Shown here one piece after another: positions 34,396 through 41,963 of a DNA stretch of 64,000 nt. A program made the translations under genes and the position numbers. The stretch lies in NCBI RefSeq assembly GCF_003696215.1, contig NZ_RFFG01000004.1, forward strand, positions 62,001 to 126,000. The letters are read 5' to 3'. The first letter of the stretch is position 1. Every line of letters starts with the position of its first letter. The notes beneath the pieces are model-generated. The model made no database searches, was not told the DNA's origin, and was given only the letters and a program-made list of their open reading frames with translations. The DNA is from Actinomadura harenae (GTDB taxonomy: Bacteria > Actinomycetota > Actinomycetes > Streptosporangiales > Streptosporangiaceae).

Positions 34396-35096
34396 GCAGC
34401 GACACGCCCGTCCTGATGGCAGGGGAGGCGCGGGTGTTCCCGTTGCCGCCCGACCGGACGTGCGCATCGGTGGCGCGATCGGCGCTCTCGATCGTGATGC
34501 ACGAGATGGGTCTTCCGGCCGACCTGATCGACGACGGGACGCTCGCGGTGTCGGAGCTCAGCACCAATGCCTTGGTGCACGCCAACGGGGAGGCGGCCGA
34601 GCTCTGGGTATGGGTGAGGACCACTCCGCACCCCGCGCTGGTCGTGTCGGTGTTCGACGCCGATCCTCGTGAGTTGGTCACGCCGGTGTGCCGGGACCTC
34701 CTCGCCGAGTCGGGGAAGGGTCTGGCGATCGTGGCCGCGCTCGCCGAGGACATGGGCACGCACTGCAGCAGGTCGCGGCTGCGGCCGTGTCCTGTCAGTG
34801 GCAAGGCGGTGTGGTTCTCACTGGCTCTTCCGGACGCGTGGCTGGAGCCGTGCGAGACGGTCACGCCGCTGCAGGCCGGATGCGGGCTGCTGATCGAGCT
34901 GTGCCTGCGGGGCCTTTTCGCCGCGCACATCAACGAATTCGACACGTCGGTGCTGGTGACGGTCGAGGAGTTGTGCGTGGAGATCACCAGCACGCACTAC
35001 ACCTGGTGCGGCGCGGACGGCGAGCTGGTCCACGTGCCGCTGCCGAACACCCAGGAGGCGATCGAGGCCATCATCGCCCACGTCGATTCCCCCTGA
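34389..35096 (+). CDS. ATP-binding protein, anti-sigma/histidine-kinase-like (HATPase)
   Basis: A 235-residue protein. The N-terminal part has TLAVSELSTNALVHANGEAA, the N-box of the GHKL ATPase fold, and VSVFDADPRELV plus ESGKGLAIVAALAEDMGTH as G1 and G2 boxes. Such RsbW/SpoIIAB-like proteins are common regulators in actinomycetes. The last 80 or so residues are a separate small domain. GTG at 34389 overlaps the preceding stop; an internal ATG at 34416 is an alternative. A terminator hairpin follows at 35110. Confidence 0.75.
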   Translation: MLSSDTPVLMAGEARVFPLPPDRTCASVARSALSIVMHEMGLPADLIDDGTLAVSELSTNALVHANGEAAELWVWVRTTPHPALVVSVFDADPRELVTPVCRDLLAESGKGLAIVAALAEDMGTHCSRSRLRPCPVSGKAVWFSLALPDAWLEPCETVTPLQAGCGLLIELCLRGLFAAHINEFDTSVLVTVEELCVEITSTHYTWCGADGELVHVPLPNTQEAIEAIIAHVDSP

Positions 35097-35109
35097 ACCC
35101 TCGCAAAGC

Positions 35110-35151
35110 GGCAGGGCCGCGCGCGTGGCGCCGGTCCGCGGCGGCCCTGCC
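35110..35151 (+). terminator. Hairpin terminator after the ATPase gene
   Basis: GGCAGGGCCGC at 35110-35120 pairs perfectly with GCGGCCCTGCC at 35141-35151; the 20-base interior is itself GC-rich and partly self-paired. It lies 14 bases after the stop at 35096. Confidence 0.7.
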
Positions 35152-35267
35152 CATCTGCGGCGTTCTGATGTGCCTGCAGCAAGATTCGTCGACTTCCTGC
35201 GATCGTGCCCTGACTCTCCTAACCTCGGGAATCCGCGATCGCCCCTCGGCAGGGCCAGGACGGGAGG

Positions 35268-35285
35268 GTACAGTTTTGACTGTAC
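35268..35285. promoter_or_regulatory. Perfect inverted repeat, probable toxin-antitoxin operator
   Basis: GTACAGT-TTTG-ACTGTAC, a perfect 7-4-7 inverted repeat 60-77 bases before the toxin start. In HigBA-like systems the XRE antitoxin binds such a site to repress its own operon. The position and perfection support this; binding is not shown. Confidence 0.6.
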
Positions 35286-35344
35286 GGGAGCGGGAGTCGT
35301 GTCCCACTTGCGCACGGACCGTACTGGAACCGGGGCGAACTGTC

Positions 35345-35713
35345 GTGATTGAGGCTGCGCGAGATCGTGACCGCGTGGAGCAGGCAACCGAGTACCTGCT
35401 GGGCTTGGCCACGGCGCGCTCGAAGAGGAAGCGGCGTCAGGCGTTCGATGTGGCCATCCTGCTGGAGGAGCTCGGCGCGACCGGTGTACTGGAGAACCCG
35501 CTTCAGCACCGTCAACTCGAGGGCGAGCTCTGGGAGCTCAAGACCACGGAACTGCGGCTCCCCTACTACGAGCTGATGGACGCCGAGCACGGCAGGATCG
35601 CCCGGATCACGCATGTCTTCGAGAAGGCCAAGGGGAAGACGGCGGAGGGCAAGATACCGAGGGCTCACATCCGTCGGGGCCTGGCGATCATTGAGGAGGA
35701 CCGCAAATGCTAG
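35345..35713 (+). CDS. RelE/HigB-like toxin (phage Gp49-like family)
   Basis: A 122-residue basic protein. LENPLQHRQLEGELWELKTT, YYELMDAEHGRIARITHVFE and KIPRAHIRRGLAIIEED follow the Gp49-like (HigB/RelE) pattern: a compact beta-sheet with a C-terminal helix carrying basic residues, expected to cleave mRNA on the ribosome. GTG at 35345 is chosen because it gives the usual length; a TTG at 35276 inside the operator is an alternative. It precedes and overlaps the antitoxin gene by seven bases, the HigBA gene order. Confidence 0.8.
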   Translation: MIEAARDRDRVEQATEYLLGLATARSKRKRRQAFDVAILLEELGATGVLENPLQHRQLEGELWELKTTELRLPYYELMDAEHGRIARITHVFEKAKGKTAEGKIPRAHIRRGLAIIEEDRKC

Positions 35714-36177
35714 ACGGCTTCTATGAGCGCCTTGCTCGGACGCCCGAAGGTAAGCGGGGACTTGCAGCCGCGCGACTGCGTCGAGGCGCGCTCAACCTGC
35801 TGCACCGGTCACTCAAGTCCTCCGGCCTGACGCAGGCGGAGGTCGCCAAGCGGCTGGGGATCCGGCGCTCGGCCGTCAACCAGGTCTTCCGAGGTGACGG
35901 CAATGTGCGGATCGACACGCTCGCCGAATACCTCCATGCCATGGGATACGAGGCGACACTGACCCTCGTCGAGGCGGGGAGGCCGAGGCAGGCGGCTCTG
36001 CAGGGACGCGCTCGGGAAGCCTCGACCAACTGGGCGAATGCCACGGCTGGCAGGACAACGTCGAGTGTCTCGATGATCGTCCAGATCAAGAACGCGTCGA
36101 GTGACTCCAGTGTCGGCCCCCGGATCTCCGAGTGGCGTTCGCCTTCGGTCTCACCGCCGCTGGCAGGAGGGCACTGA
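35707..36177 (+). CDS. XRE-family antitoxin (HigA-like)
   Basis: A 156-residue protein. The helix-turn-helix is SSGLTQAEVAKRLGIRRSAV followed by RGDGNVRIDTLAEYLHAMGY (about residues 38-78), the usual pattern for antitoxins and repressors of this class. The last 60 residues are low-complexity, longer than a minimal HigA. It overlaps the toxin at its start and the next gene at its end (TGATG). It should neutralise the toxin and bind the repeat at 35268-35285. Confidence 0.82.
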   Translation: MLDGFYERLARTPEGKRGLAAARLRRGALNLLHRSLKSSGLTQAEVAKRLGIRRSAVNQVFRGDGNVRIDTLAEYLHAMGYEATLTLVEAGRPRQAALQGRAREASTNWANATAGRTTSSVSMIVQIKNASSDSSVGPRISEWRSPSVSPPLAGGH

Positions 36178-36602
36178 TGGCACGGCTGGACGGCCTACTG
36201 CTTGCCGAGGGTTTGGGGGTCGATGCCCGCGGCGCGATCACCCTGATCGGGCTGAATCAGAACGTCGTTGTCACCCCGTCTCTGCCCACCCAGAACAGGC
36301 GGGCGGTGATCGCTCACATTGATGCAGGTGAGCTGGCCGCGGATGACGAGGTAACGGTACTTTTCGCCATGCTCGACCCTGGCGACCAGGTGATGACGTC
36401 CTTCGAGGTGCAAGCGAAGCTGGGCGGGCAGGTGCCGTGGCCGGAGGTTCGGCCCACGCTCGACGTTCCCGCCGAGGTCCTCTTTGTGCCGGTGGCGTAC
36501 GGCACGCATGCGATCCGGGTGACTGCTCGCTTCTCCGACGGTACCGAACAGTCCGAGCAGGTTGAGCTCTACGTGGTGAAGCCGGCCGTTGAGTCCGCGT
36601 GA
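36177..36602 (+). CDS. Third gene of the toxin-antitoxin operon, beta-sandwich-like unknown
   Basis: A 141-residue protein starting at ATG 36177, coupled to the antitoxin stop and preceded by GGAGGG. It has alternating hydrophobic strands (ARGAITLIGLNQNVVVTPSL, AIRVTARFSDGTEQSEQVEL), suggesting a small beta-sandwich like that of DUF6941-type proteins, though I am unsure of the name. No catalytic motif is visible. Because translation is coupled, it may modulate or accompany the toxin-antitoxin pair. Confidence 0.6.
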   Translation: MARLDGLLLAEGLGVDARGAITLIGLNQNVVVTPSLPTQNRRAVIAHIDAGELAADDEVTVLFAMLDPGDQVMTSFEVQAKLGGQVPWPEVRPTLDVPAEVLFVPVAYGTHAIRVTARFSDGTEQSEQVELYVVKPAVESA

Positions 36603-36733
36603 ACACGATCGATCCAGGTTGATCACCCTCCTGTAAACATCAGGTCAAGCTGCCACCTCGCCCACTATCTTTGGTGCCCGGAAAACGCCCGAAGAATGGG
36701 GACAACGGTGGCGGACTGCGCGGTGGTGTCGGC

Positions 36734-37404
36734 ATGAGCGGGGCGGCGGACGTGGTGTACCTGCGGGACGTGCTGGTCATCCCCGAGATGGTGCACGCCG
36801 GTGACTTCAAGGTCGAGCTGTCCGGAGGGTTCGACGACGTCGCGCGCCGGGTGGACGAGTACGTCGTCACCGACCAGCTCGAACGCGCCTTCGCTACCGC
36901 GCTTGGCATGGTGAAGGGCGCCGTCACCAGGAACGAGTCCGAGGCCGCCTACCTGCGTGGTTCCTTTGGCTCAGGTGAGAGCCACTTCCTTACCGTTCTG
37001 CACGCCGTCCTGTCGGGCGACCCGGCGGCCAAGCGTTAGGACAGGCTGCGGACTCTCATCGACGACCACGAGAAGGAGTGGATGAGGGACCGCCGGTTCC
37101 TCATGATTCCCTTCCACCTGATCGGTGCGACCGACCTGGGCTCGGCCATCCTCGGCGGATATGCGCGGGAGGCCCGGCGGCTCGGGCTGTCCGCTCCGCC
37201 GGTCTACCGCAGCGACGCGATGCTCGCGGACGCCCGCAACATGCGCGAGAGGCTCGGAGACGAGCAGTTCGCCGGCCTGCTCGGCATCGCCCTGGACGGC
37301 GAGGACGAGGGCGATCTTCCGAACCTTGACCGCAAGTCCGACGGTGGCTGGACCACGGAGCTGCTCGACCAGGCGTTCACGGCGCCCTACGGCGACGAGA
37401 TGGT
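36734..37404 (+). pseudogene. pglY: PglY (BREX-2 ATPase) N-terminal fragment with in-frame stop
   Basis: ATG at 36734 begins [20 protein letters not shown], then [20 protein letters not shown], a Walker A-like segment in which the usual K is replaced (GSGESHF is the PglY-type form). A TAG at 37037-37039 interrupts the frame, after which the same frame continues with DDHEKEWMRDRRFLMIPFHL and LLDQAFTAPYGDEM. Homology stops at about 37404, where the IS110 element begins. Only about 220 of the expected 1,200 residues are present. The amber codon is a second, independent inactivating change. Confidence 0.85.
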
Positions 37405-37429
37405 TGATTCCAAGGGGGGATCAGTGGTC

Positions 37430-37651
37430 CCTACCGTTGAGGCATCTGGGCTCGTAGGGTTCAGATGCCCCGGAAGGGGCGGGTGTGGCTTTCAGTGGTC
37501 TGCCGTTCGTGTGGCTCCCGACGACTCGCCGCCCGCCCCTTCGTGACGGACTCGGCCTCTGATTAAGAGCTGCGAACCGATCGCTGAGTAGGGACCTGAC
37601 GGCGAGGTCGTCTGCGGGCTGAACACAGAACCTGCTGGTGAGAGGGTCGAG
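37430..37651 (+). ncRNA. Candidate bridge RNA locus in the IS110 left end
   Basis: The non-coding left end contains three foldable units: GGCATCTG / CAGATGCC (37441-37448 with 37462-37469, 13-base loop), GAAGGGGCGGG / CCCGCCCCTTC (37473-37483 with 37532-37542, a large 48-base interior), and GACCT / AGGTC (37593-37597 with 37605-37609). IS110-group elements encode a bridge RNA upstream of the recombinase, with an early stem-loop followed by two loops that read target and donor DNA. The layout fits; the loops have not been matched to target or donor. Confidence 0.45.
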
Positions 37652-38504
37652 TTGACGCGAGTGTGGGCCGGTGCGGACATCGGCCGAGAGCATCATCACG
37701 TGGCGGTCGTCAACGGTGACGGCGAGCGGGTGTTCTCCCGCCGGGTCGCCAACGACGAGACCGCGCTGCTGGAGACGATCGGGGACGTTCTTGGCCTGGC
37801 CGAGGAGGTGACCTGGGCGATCGACCTGCACGGCAGCGAGTCGGTGCGGTTGCTGACGCTGCTGCTCGACCACGGTCAGAAGGTCGTCTACGTGCCCGGC
37901 ATGGTGGTCAACCGGGCCGCCGAGGGCTACCGCGGCGCGGGCAGGACCGACGCCAAGGACGCCCTGATCATCGCCGACCAGGCGCGGATGCGGCGCGACC
38001 TGACCGTCCTGGACGGCGACGACGACCTGGTCGTCGAGTTGCGGATGCTGGTGGCCCGCCGCAAGGACCTGGCCGCCGACCGCACCCGGGCGGTCAACCG
38101 GTTGCACGATCAGCTGCTGGCCATCTGCCCCGCCCTCCAGCGCGCTCTGGACCTGACGACCAAGGGCCCGCTGACCTTGCTGACCGGCTTCCAGACACCG
38201 ACCGCGCTGCGCGCGATCGGTGTCGGCGGCCTCACGACCTGGCTGAAAGATCGCAAGGTCCGCAACGCCGCCGCTCTGGCGGCCAAGGCCGTCACCGCCG
38301 CGCAGTCCCAACACACCACCCTGCCCGCCGAGCGGACGGCCGCGCTCTTGGCCGCCCAGCTCGCCCAGGGGGTGACCACCCTCAACGAGCAGCTCAAAGA
38401 CCTCGACGCTCTCATCGAGGACCGGTTTCGTCGCCATCCGTCCGCCGAGGTGATCGTCAGCATGCCCGGCATCGGCGTCCTGCTCGGCGCCGAGTTCGTC
38501 GCCG
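37652..38504 (+). pseudogene. IS110-family transposase, C-terminally truncated
   Basis: TTG at 37652 preceded by GAGAGGG. The N-terminal DEDD/RuvC-like domain is present (VWAGADIGREHHHVAVV, GAGRTDAKDALIIADQARM) and the linker helices continue to VSMPGIGVLLGAEFVA, the start of the Transposase_20 domain. At about residue 284 the IS sequence ends and the frame runs into brxHI out of frame. The conserved serine of the C-terminal domain is therefore lost. It cannot catalyse recombination as it stands. Confidence 0.87.
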
Positions 38505-39323
38505 ATCATCCGTCATCTGCTCGACCACGGCTTCGTGGAGAGGGACGGCGAGTACTTCTTCATCGGTCCGGCTGCGGAGGAGCGCTTCGGCCGCCGCCAC
38601 TTCATGGACATGACCGCTGTCTTCACGGCACCGCCTCAGTTCACCGTGCTGTCGGGCCGACGGGAGATCGGCCGGACTGATCCCATGCTGCTGACCGAGA
38701 AGGTCGCAGGGCCCCGCGTCCTGCTGCTGGCGGGCCGCAACTGGCGCGTCACCTGGATCGACTGGAAGCGCCGCCGTTGCTTTGTCGAGCCGTCCGACCT
38801 TCCTGGCAAAGCCCGTTGGTTCGGCGCGGCCGTCGGCGGGACGAGCTTCGAACTGAGCCGCGCGTGCCGCTCGGTTCTGCTGGGTGAAAGCCCAGAGGTC
38901 GAGTTGACCGACCGTGCGGTCAGAGGACTTGCGGAAGCGCGAGACGACGACGTTGGGAGCGTGCATCCGGGCGGACTCGTCATCAGCCGCGATGGTGAGG
39001 ATGTGCGCTGGTGGACCTGGGCGGGCTATCGGGCCAACGCGGTGCTGGCCGCGACCCTGGCGGGCGTGACCGACGAGAAGCAGCGATTCCAGGACGACTG
39101 GATCCGACTCCGTTCCGACCTCACCCGCGATATCTGGCGATCGGGTGTCACCGATGCGGCTGAACGACTCTGCCTGCCCGACGTCGACGAAAGGGCGCTG
39201 CGAGGGCTGAAGTTCTCTGAAGCGCTACCCGAGCGGCTGGCCATGGCCACGCTCGCGGCTCGGCTTGCGGACTTGGAGAACGCCGCTGCCGTCCTCGACG
39301 AGCCTGTCCGTTTCATGGGATAG
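38505..39323 (+). pseudogene. brxHI: BrxHI (BREX-2 Lhr-like helicase) C-terminal fragment
   Basis: Reads from IIRHLLDHGFVERDGEYFFI at the IS joint to the native end PVRFMG, about 272 residues. It matches the C-terminal part of Lhr-type DEAD/DEAH helicases (FMDMTAVFTAPPQFTVLSGR, then ILLLAGRNWRVTWID-like VAGPRVLLLAGRNWRVTWID and WWTWAGYRANAVLAATLAG). BREX type 2 includes an Lhr-like helicase called BrxHI, and the gene order supports that name. The helicase motor domains are missing. No start codon or promoter of its own; an internal GTG at 38535 could give a fragment. Confidence 0.8.
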
Positions 39324-39487
39324 GAGCCGCTGCCGCCACTCAGGCGACCTGGTCACCTCACCACGTGGTCACCTTCGTCCATGCTGGCGGTTCGGCTTGG
39401 CACACGCCAGCGAGATGCGTCGAGGTCTCCCTTTCACCGTCGGAGCAATCCCTTTGTGAGACGCCAACGCATCTGGGCACTGACCGT

Positions 39488-40402
39488 TCATGGGCGCTGG
39501 GCGAGGGTGTTCCTGATGACGGTGTCGAAGCCCTGTGGGGGGCGGCCGAGGAGGGTGGCGACGTCGGTTGTCACCCGGTCGTAGCGGTTCTCGCTGTGGA
39601 GCCTGGCCATGGTGGCGATGTGCTCGAAGACATGGGCCGGCAGGTTCTGGGGCTTGAGGTCGTGTTCCAGCCATTCCCGGTAGGGGACGTCGACGTAGGT
39701 CACTTCACGTCCCAGGGCGGCGGAGAACTCGGCCGCTATCGCCGTCATGTCGCGGGATCGGGCTCCGGTCAGCTCGTAGACGTGATGGTCAAGAGGGACA
39801 GGCGCGAGCAGGAGTGCCGCGATGACGTCGGCCACGTCGGCGGCGGCGATCGGTGAGGTTCGGGCCGGGCCGAAGGGCAGGCGGATCGTGTCGTCCCGCC
39901 GGATCGAGGCGGCCGCGACCCTGGCGAAGAGCGGGTTCTCCATGAAGACGGTGGGCCGGACGTGGACGACCGGCGCCCCGGACCAGCCGAGGACGTGTTC
40001 GGCCAGGTAGTGCAGCCGCTGCTGCCCGGACTCGGTGTCGCTGGTGAGGTCCATCTGCGAAACGGTCATCTGGGAGATGCTCACCAGCAGTTCCAGGGTC
40101 GCGCTCTCCCGGGCGACGGCGGCCACCGTCGTCGCCGCCTCCAGGTAGGCGGGTGAGACGCTCATGCCGAAGTAGGCCCGCCGGCAGCCGGCCAATGCCT
40201 TGACCACGTCCGCGCCGCGGGTGAGGTCACCGACCATCACCTCGACTCCACCCATCGCCCTCAACTCGGCGGCGCGTTCGTCGTCGTGGTGGACGAGAGC
40301 CCTGACAGGCACGCTCTGCGCCCGCAACCGTTCGAGGACCCTTCGTCCGACTCCGCCGACGCCGCCCCCGGCGCCGGTGACGAGAACAGATTCAACGGGC
40401 AT
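39488..40402 (-). CDS. NmrA-like NAD(P)-binding protein
   Basis: A 304-residue Rossmann-fold protein. SVLVTGAGGGVGGVGRRVLE is the dinucleotide-binding loop, and the remainder fits the NmrA/atypical SDR group (FGMSVSPAYLEAATTVA; RPTVFMENPLFARVA; ADVADVIAALLLAP). The start is ATG at 40402 with GGAGG upstream; it overlaps the upstream gene by 11 bases. Last gene of the group led by the ECF sigma gene. The substrate is unknown; such proteins are often redox sensors or reductases. Confidence 0.8.
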   Translation of the reverse strand: MPVESVLVTGAGGGVGGVGRRVLERLRAQSVPVRALVHHDDERAAELRAMGGVEVMVGDLTRGADVVKALAGCRRAYFGMSVSPAYLEAATTVAAVARESATLELLVSISQMTVSQMDLTSDTESGQQRLHYLAEHVLGWSGAPVVHVRPTVFMENPLFARVAAASIRRDDTIRLPFGPARTSPIAAADVADVIAALLLAPVPLDHHVYELTGARSRDMTAIAAEFSAALGREVTYVDVPYREWLEHDLKPQNLPAHVFEHIATMARLHSENRYDRVTTDVATLLGRPPQGFDTVIRNTLAQRP

Positions 40403-41921
40403 GGCGTTCGCCTCCTGCAAGAACATGCGGGGTGCGTGGACGGGGCTTCTCGGCGGCCTCGGCCACTCCTTGGCACATGCCGCCGAACACGCGGTTGTGG
40501 AACGGCTTGAACGCCCACCAATAGAGGTGGCCGAGGAGCCCTCTCGGGTGGAACAGGGCCCGCTGGACGTAGCGGACCCGGCCGTCGTGCTCGGCTATGC
40601 GCAGTTCGAGCCAGGCCAGGCCGGGGAGGCGCATCTCGGCGCGCAGGCGGAGGAGCCGCCCGGGCTCGATCTCCTCCACACGCCAGAAGTCGACCGTCTC
40701 ACCGATCCTGAGCCGGCGCGGATCGCGGCGCCCGCGGCGCAGGCCGACCCCGCCCACCAGGCGGTCCAGGACGCCGCGGACGCTCCAGGCGAGCGGGAAG
40801 GAGTACCAGCCGCGCTCCCCGCCGATGCCCTCGATGACCTCCCAGAGCCGCTGTCGCGGGGCGCCGGTGTCCCGGGCCCGCTCGTCGGTGTAGAGGCTGC
40901 CGCCCGCCCAGTCCGGGTCGGTGGGGAGCGGGTCGCTCGGCGCGCCCGGGACGCTCGCCGACGACCAGCGCGTCGCGACGTCGGCCTCCTGGATGCGCCG
41001 CAGCGCCAGCGCCACCGAGCGCTCGAACCCGGTCGGCCCCCTCGCCGGCGGAGGGATGTGACGGGCGATGTCGTGCTCGCGGCAGATCACCTCGTTGCGC
41101 AGCGACTCCACCAGCGGACGCGCCAGCCGGCCCGGCACCGGGGTGATCGCCCCGACCCACAGGCTCGACAACCACGGGCTCAGCACGGGCACCGGGATGA
41201 TGAGCCGCCGCCGCAGCCCGGCGACGGCGGCGTAGCGCCGCATCATCTCCCGGTAGGTGAGGACGTCCGGACCGCCGATGTCGAAGCCCCGGCTGACGTC
41301 GGCGGGCAGGGCGGCGGACGCCACCAGGTAGTGCAGGACGTCCCGGATCGCGATCGGCTGGATGCGCGTGTGGACCCAGCGCGGAGTGACCATCACCGGC
41401 AGCCGCTCGGTCAGGTACCGTAGCATCTCGAACGACGCCGACCCCGACCCGATGATCACCGCGGCGCGCAGCCAGGCGGCGGGGACTCCGGCGTCCAGCA
41501 TGATCCGGCCGACCTCGGCACGGGACGCCAGATGCGGCGAGAGCTCCTCCTCCGGAGCCATGCCGCCCAGGTAGACCAGCCGTTCCACACCGGCGTCGCG
41601 GGCCGCCGCGGCGAAGGTGCGGGCGGCGCGGCGGTCGGTCTCGCTGAAGCGTCCCTCACCGCCGATCGCGTGGATCAGGTAGTAGGCGACGTCCACGCCG
41701 TCCAGGGCGCGGCGCGTCGACGCCGGGTCGGTCGCGTCGGCCTCGGCGATCTCCACGCGCCCGGCCCAGGGATGGTCGCGCAGCCGCCGCGCCGAACGGG
41801 CCATGCACCGCACGCGGTATCCGGCGTCCAGCAGCTCGGGGACCAGGCGTCCGCCGATGTAGCCGCTGGCCCCGGTCACCAGGCACAGCCGTCCGTCATG
41901 GTTCTCGGCAGGTGCGTCCAC
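40392..41921 (-). CDS. SDR-family oxidoreductase with DUF2867 domain
   Basis: A 509-residue two-part protein. The N-terminal half is an extended-SDR fold (CLVTGASGYIGGRLVPELLD; VAYYLIHAIGGEGRFSETDR). The C-terminal half (about residues 350-490) is DUF2867, with RLRIGETVDFWRVEEIEPGR and RAEMRLPGLAWLELRI. Widespread in actinobacteria, with unknown substrate. Its genomic place after DUF523-DUF1722 and an ECF sigma factor near a photolyase suggests a stress or light response. A GTG or ATG upstream of 41921 is not needed. Confidence 0.83.
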   Translation of the reverse strand: MDAPAENHDGRLCLVTGASGYIGGRLVPELLDAGYRVRCMARSARRLRDHPWAGRVEIAEADATDPASTRRALDGVDVAYYLIHAIGGEGRFSETDRRAARTFAAAARDAGVERLVYLGGMAPEEELSPHLASRAEVGRIMLDAGVPAAWLRAAVIIGSGSASFEMLRYLTERLPVMVTPRWVHTRIQPIAIRDVLHYLVASAALPADVSRGFDIGGPDVLTYREMMRRYAAVAGLRRRLIIPVPVLSPWLSSLWVGAITPVPGRLARPLVESLRNEVICREHDIARHIPPPARGPTGFERSVALALRRIQEADVATRWSSASVPGAPSDPLPTDPDWAGGSLYTDERARDTGAPRQRLWEVIEGIGGERGWYSFPLAWSVRGVLDRLVGGVGLRRGRRDPRRLRIGETVDFWRVEEIEPGRLLRLRAEMRLPGLAWLELRIAEHDGRVRYVQRALFHPRGLLGHLYWWAFKPFHNRVFGGMCQGVAEAAEKPRPRTPHVLAGGERHAR

Positions 41922-41963
41922 GGTCCGTCTCCGTCCGTTCGCCTGGCCTGGCCCCGACGGGGG

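Larger units (their letters stand above)
37405..38504 (+). mobile_element. IS110-family element, 3'-truncated
   Basis: Begins where pglY homology stops and ends where BrxHI homology starts. It holds a structured non-coding left end of about 245 bases and a transposase that is cut inside its C-terminal domain. The right end is missing, so neither an intact terminal core nor a target duplication can be defined. IS110 elements make no long inverted repeats, which fits. It marks the site of a large deletion that removed the rest of pglY, pglZ, brxD and most of brxHI. Confidence 0.8.

Noticed and set aside
37421..38509. A leftward frame of 362 residues across the IS element
   Set aside because: It is antisense to the transposase and has no similarity that I can recognise.
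39324..39487. Repeated GGTCACC around 39350-39372 as an operator or attachment site
   Set aside because: It is a short direct repeat in a convergent gap without a regulator or an integrase nearby.
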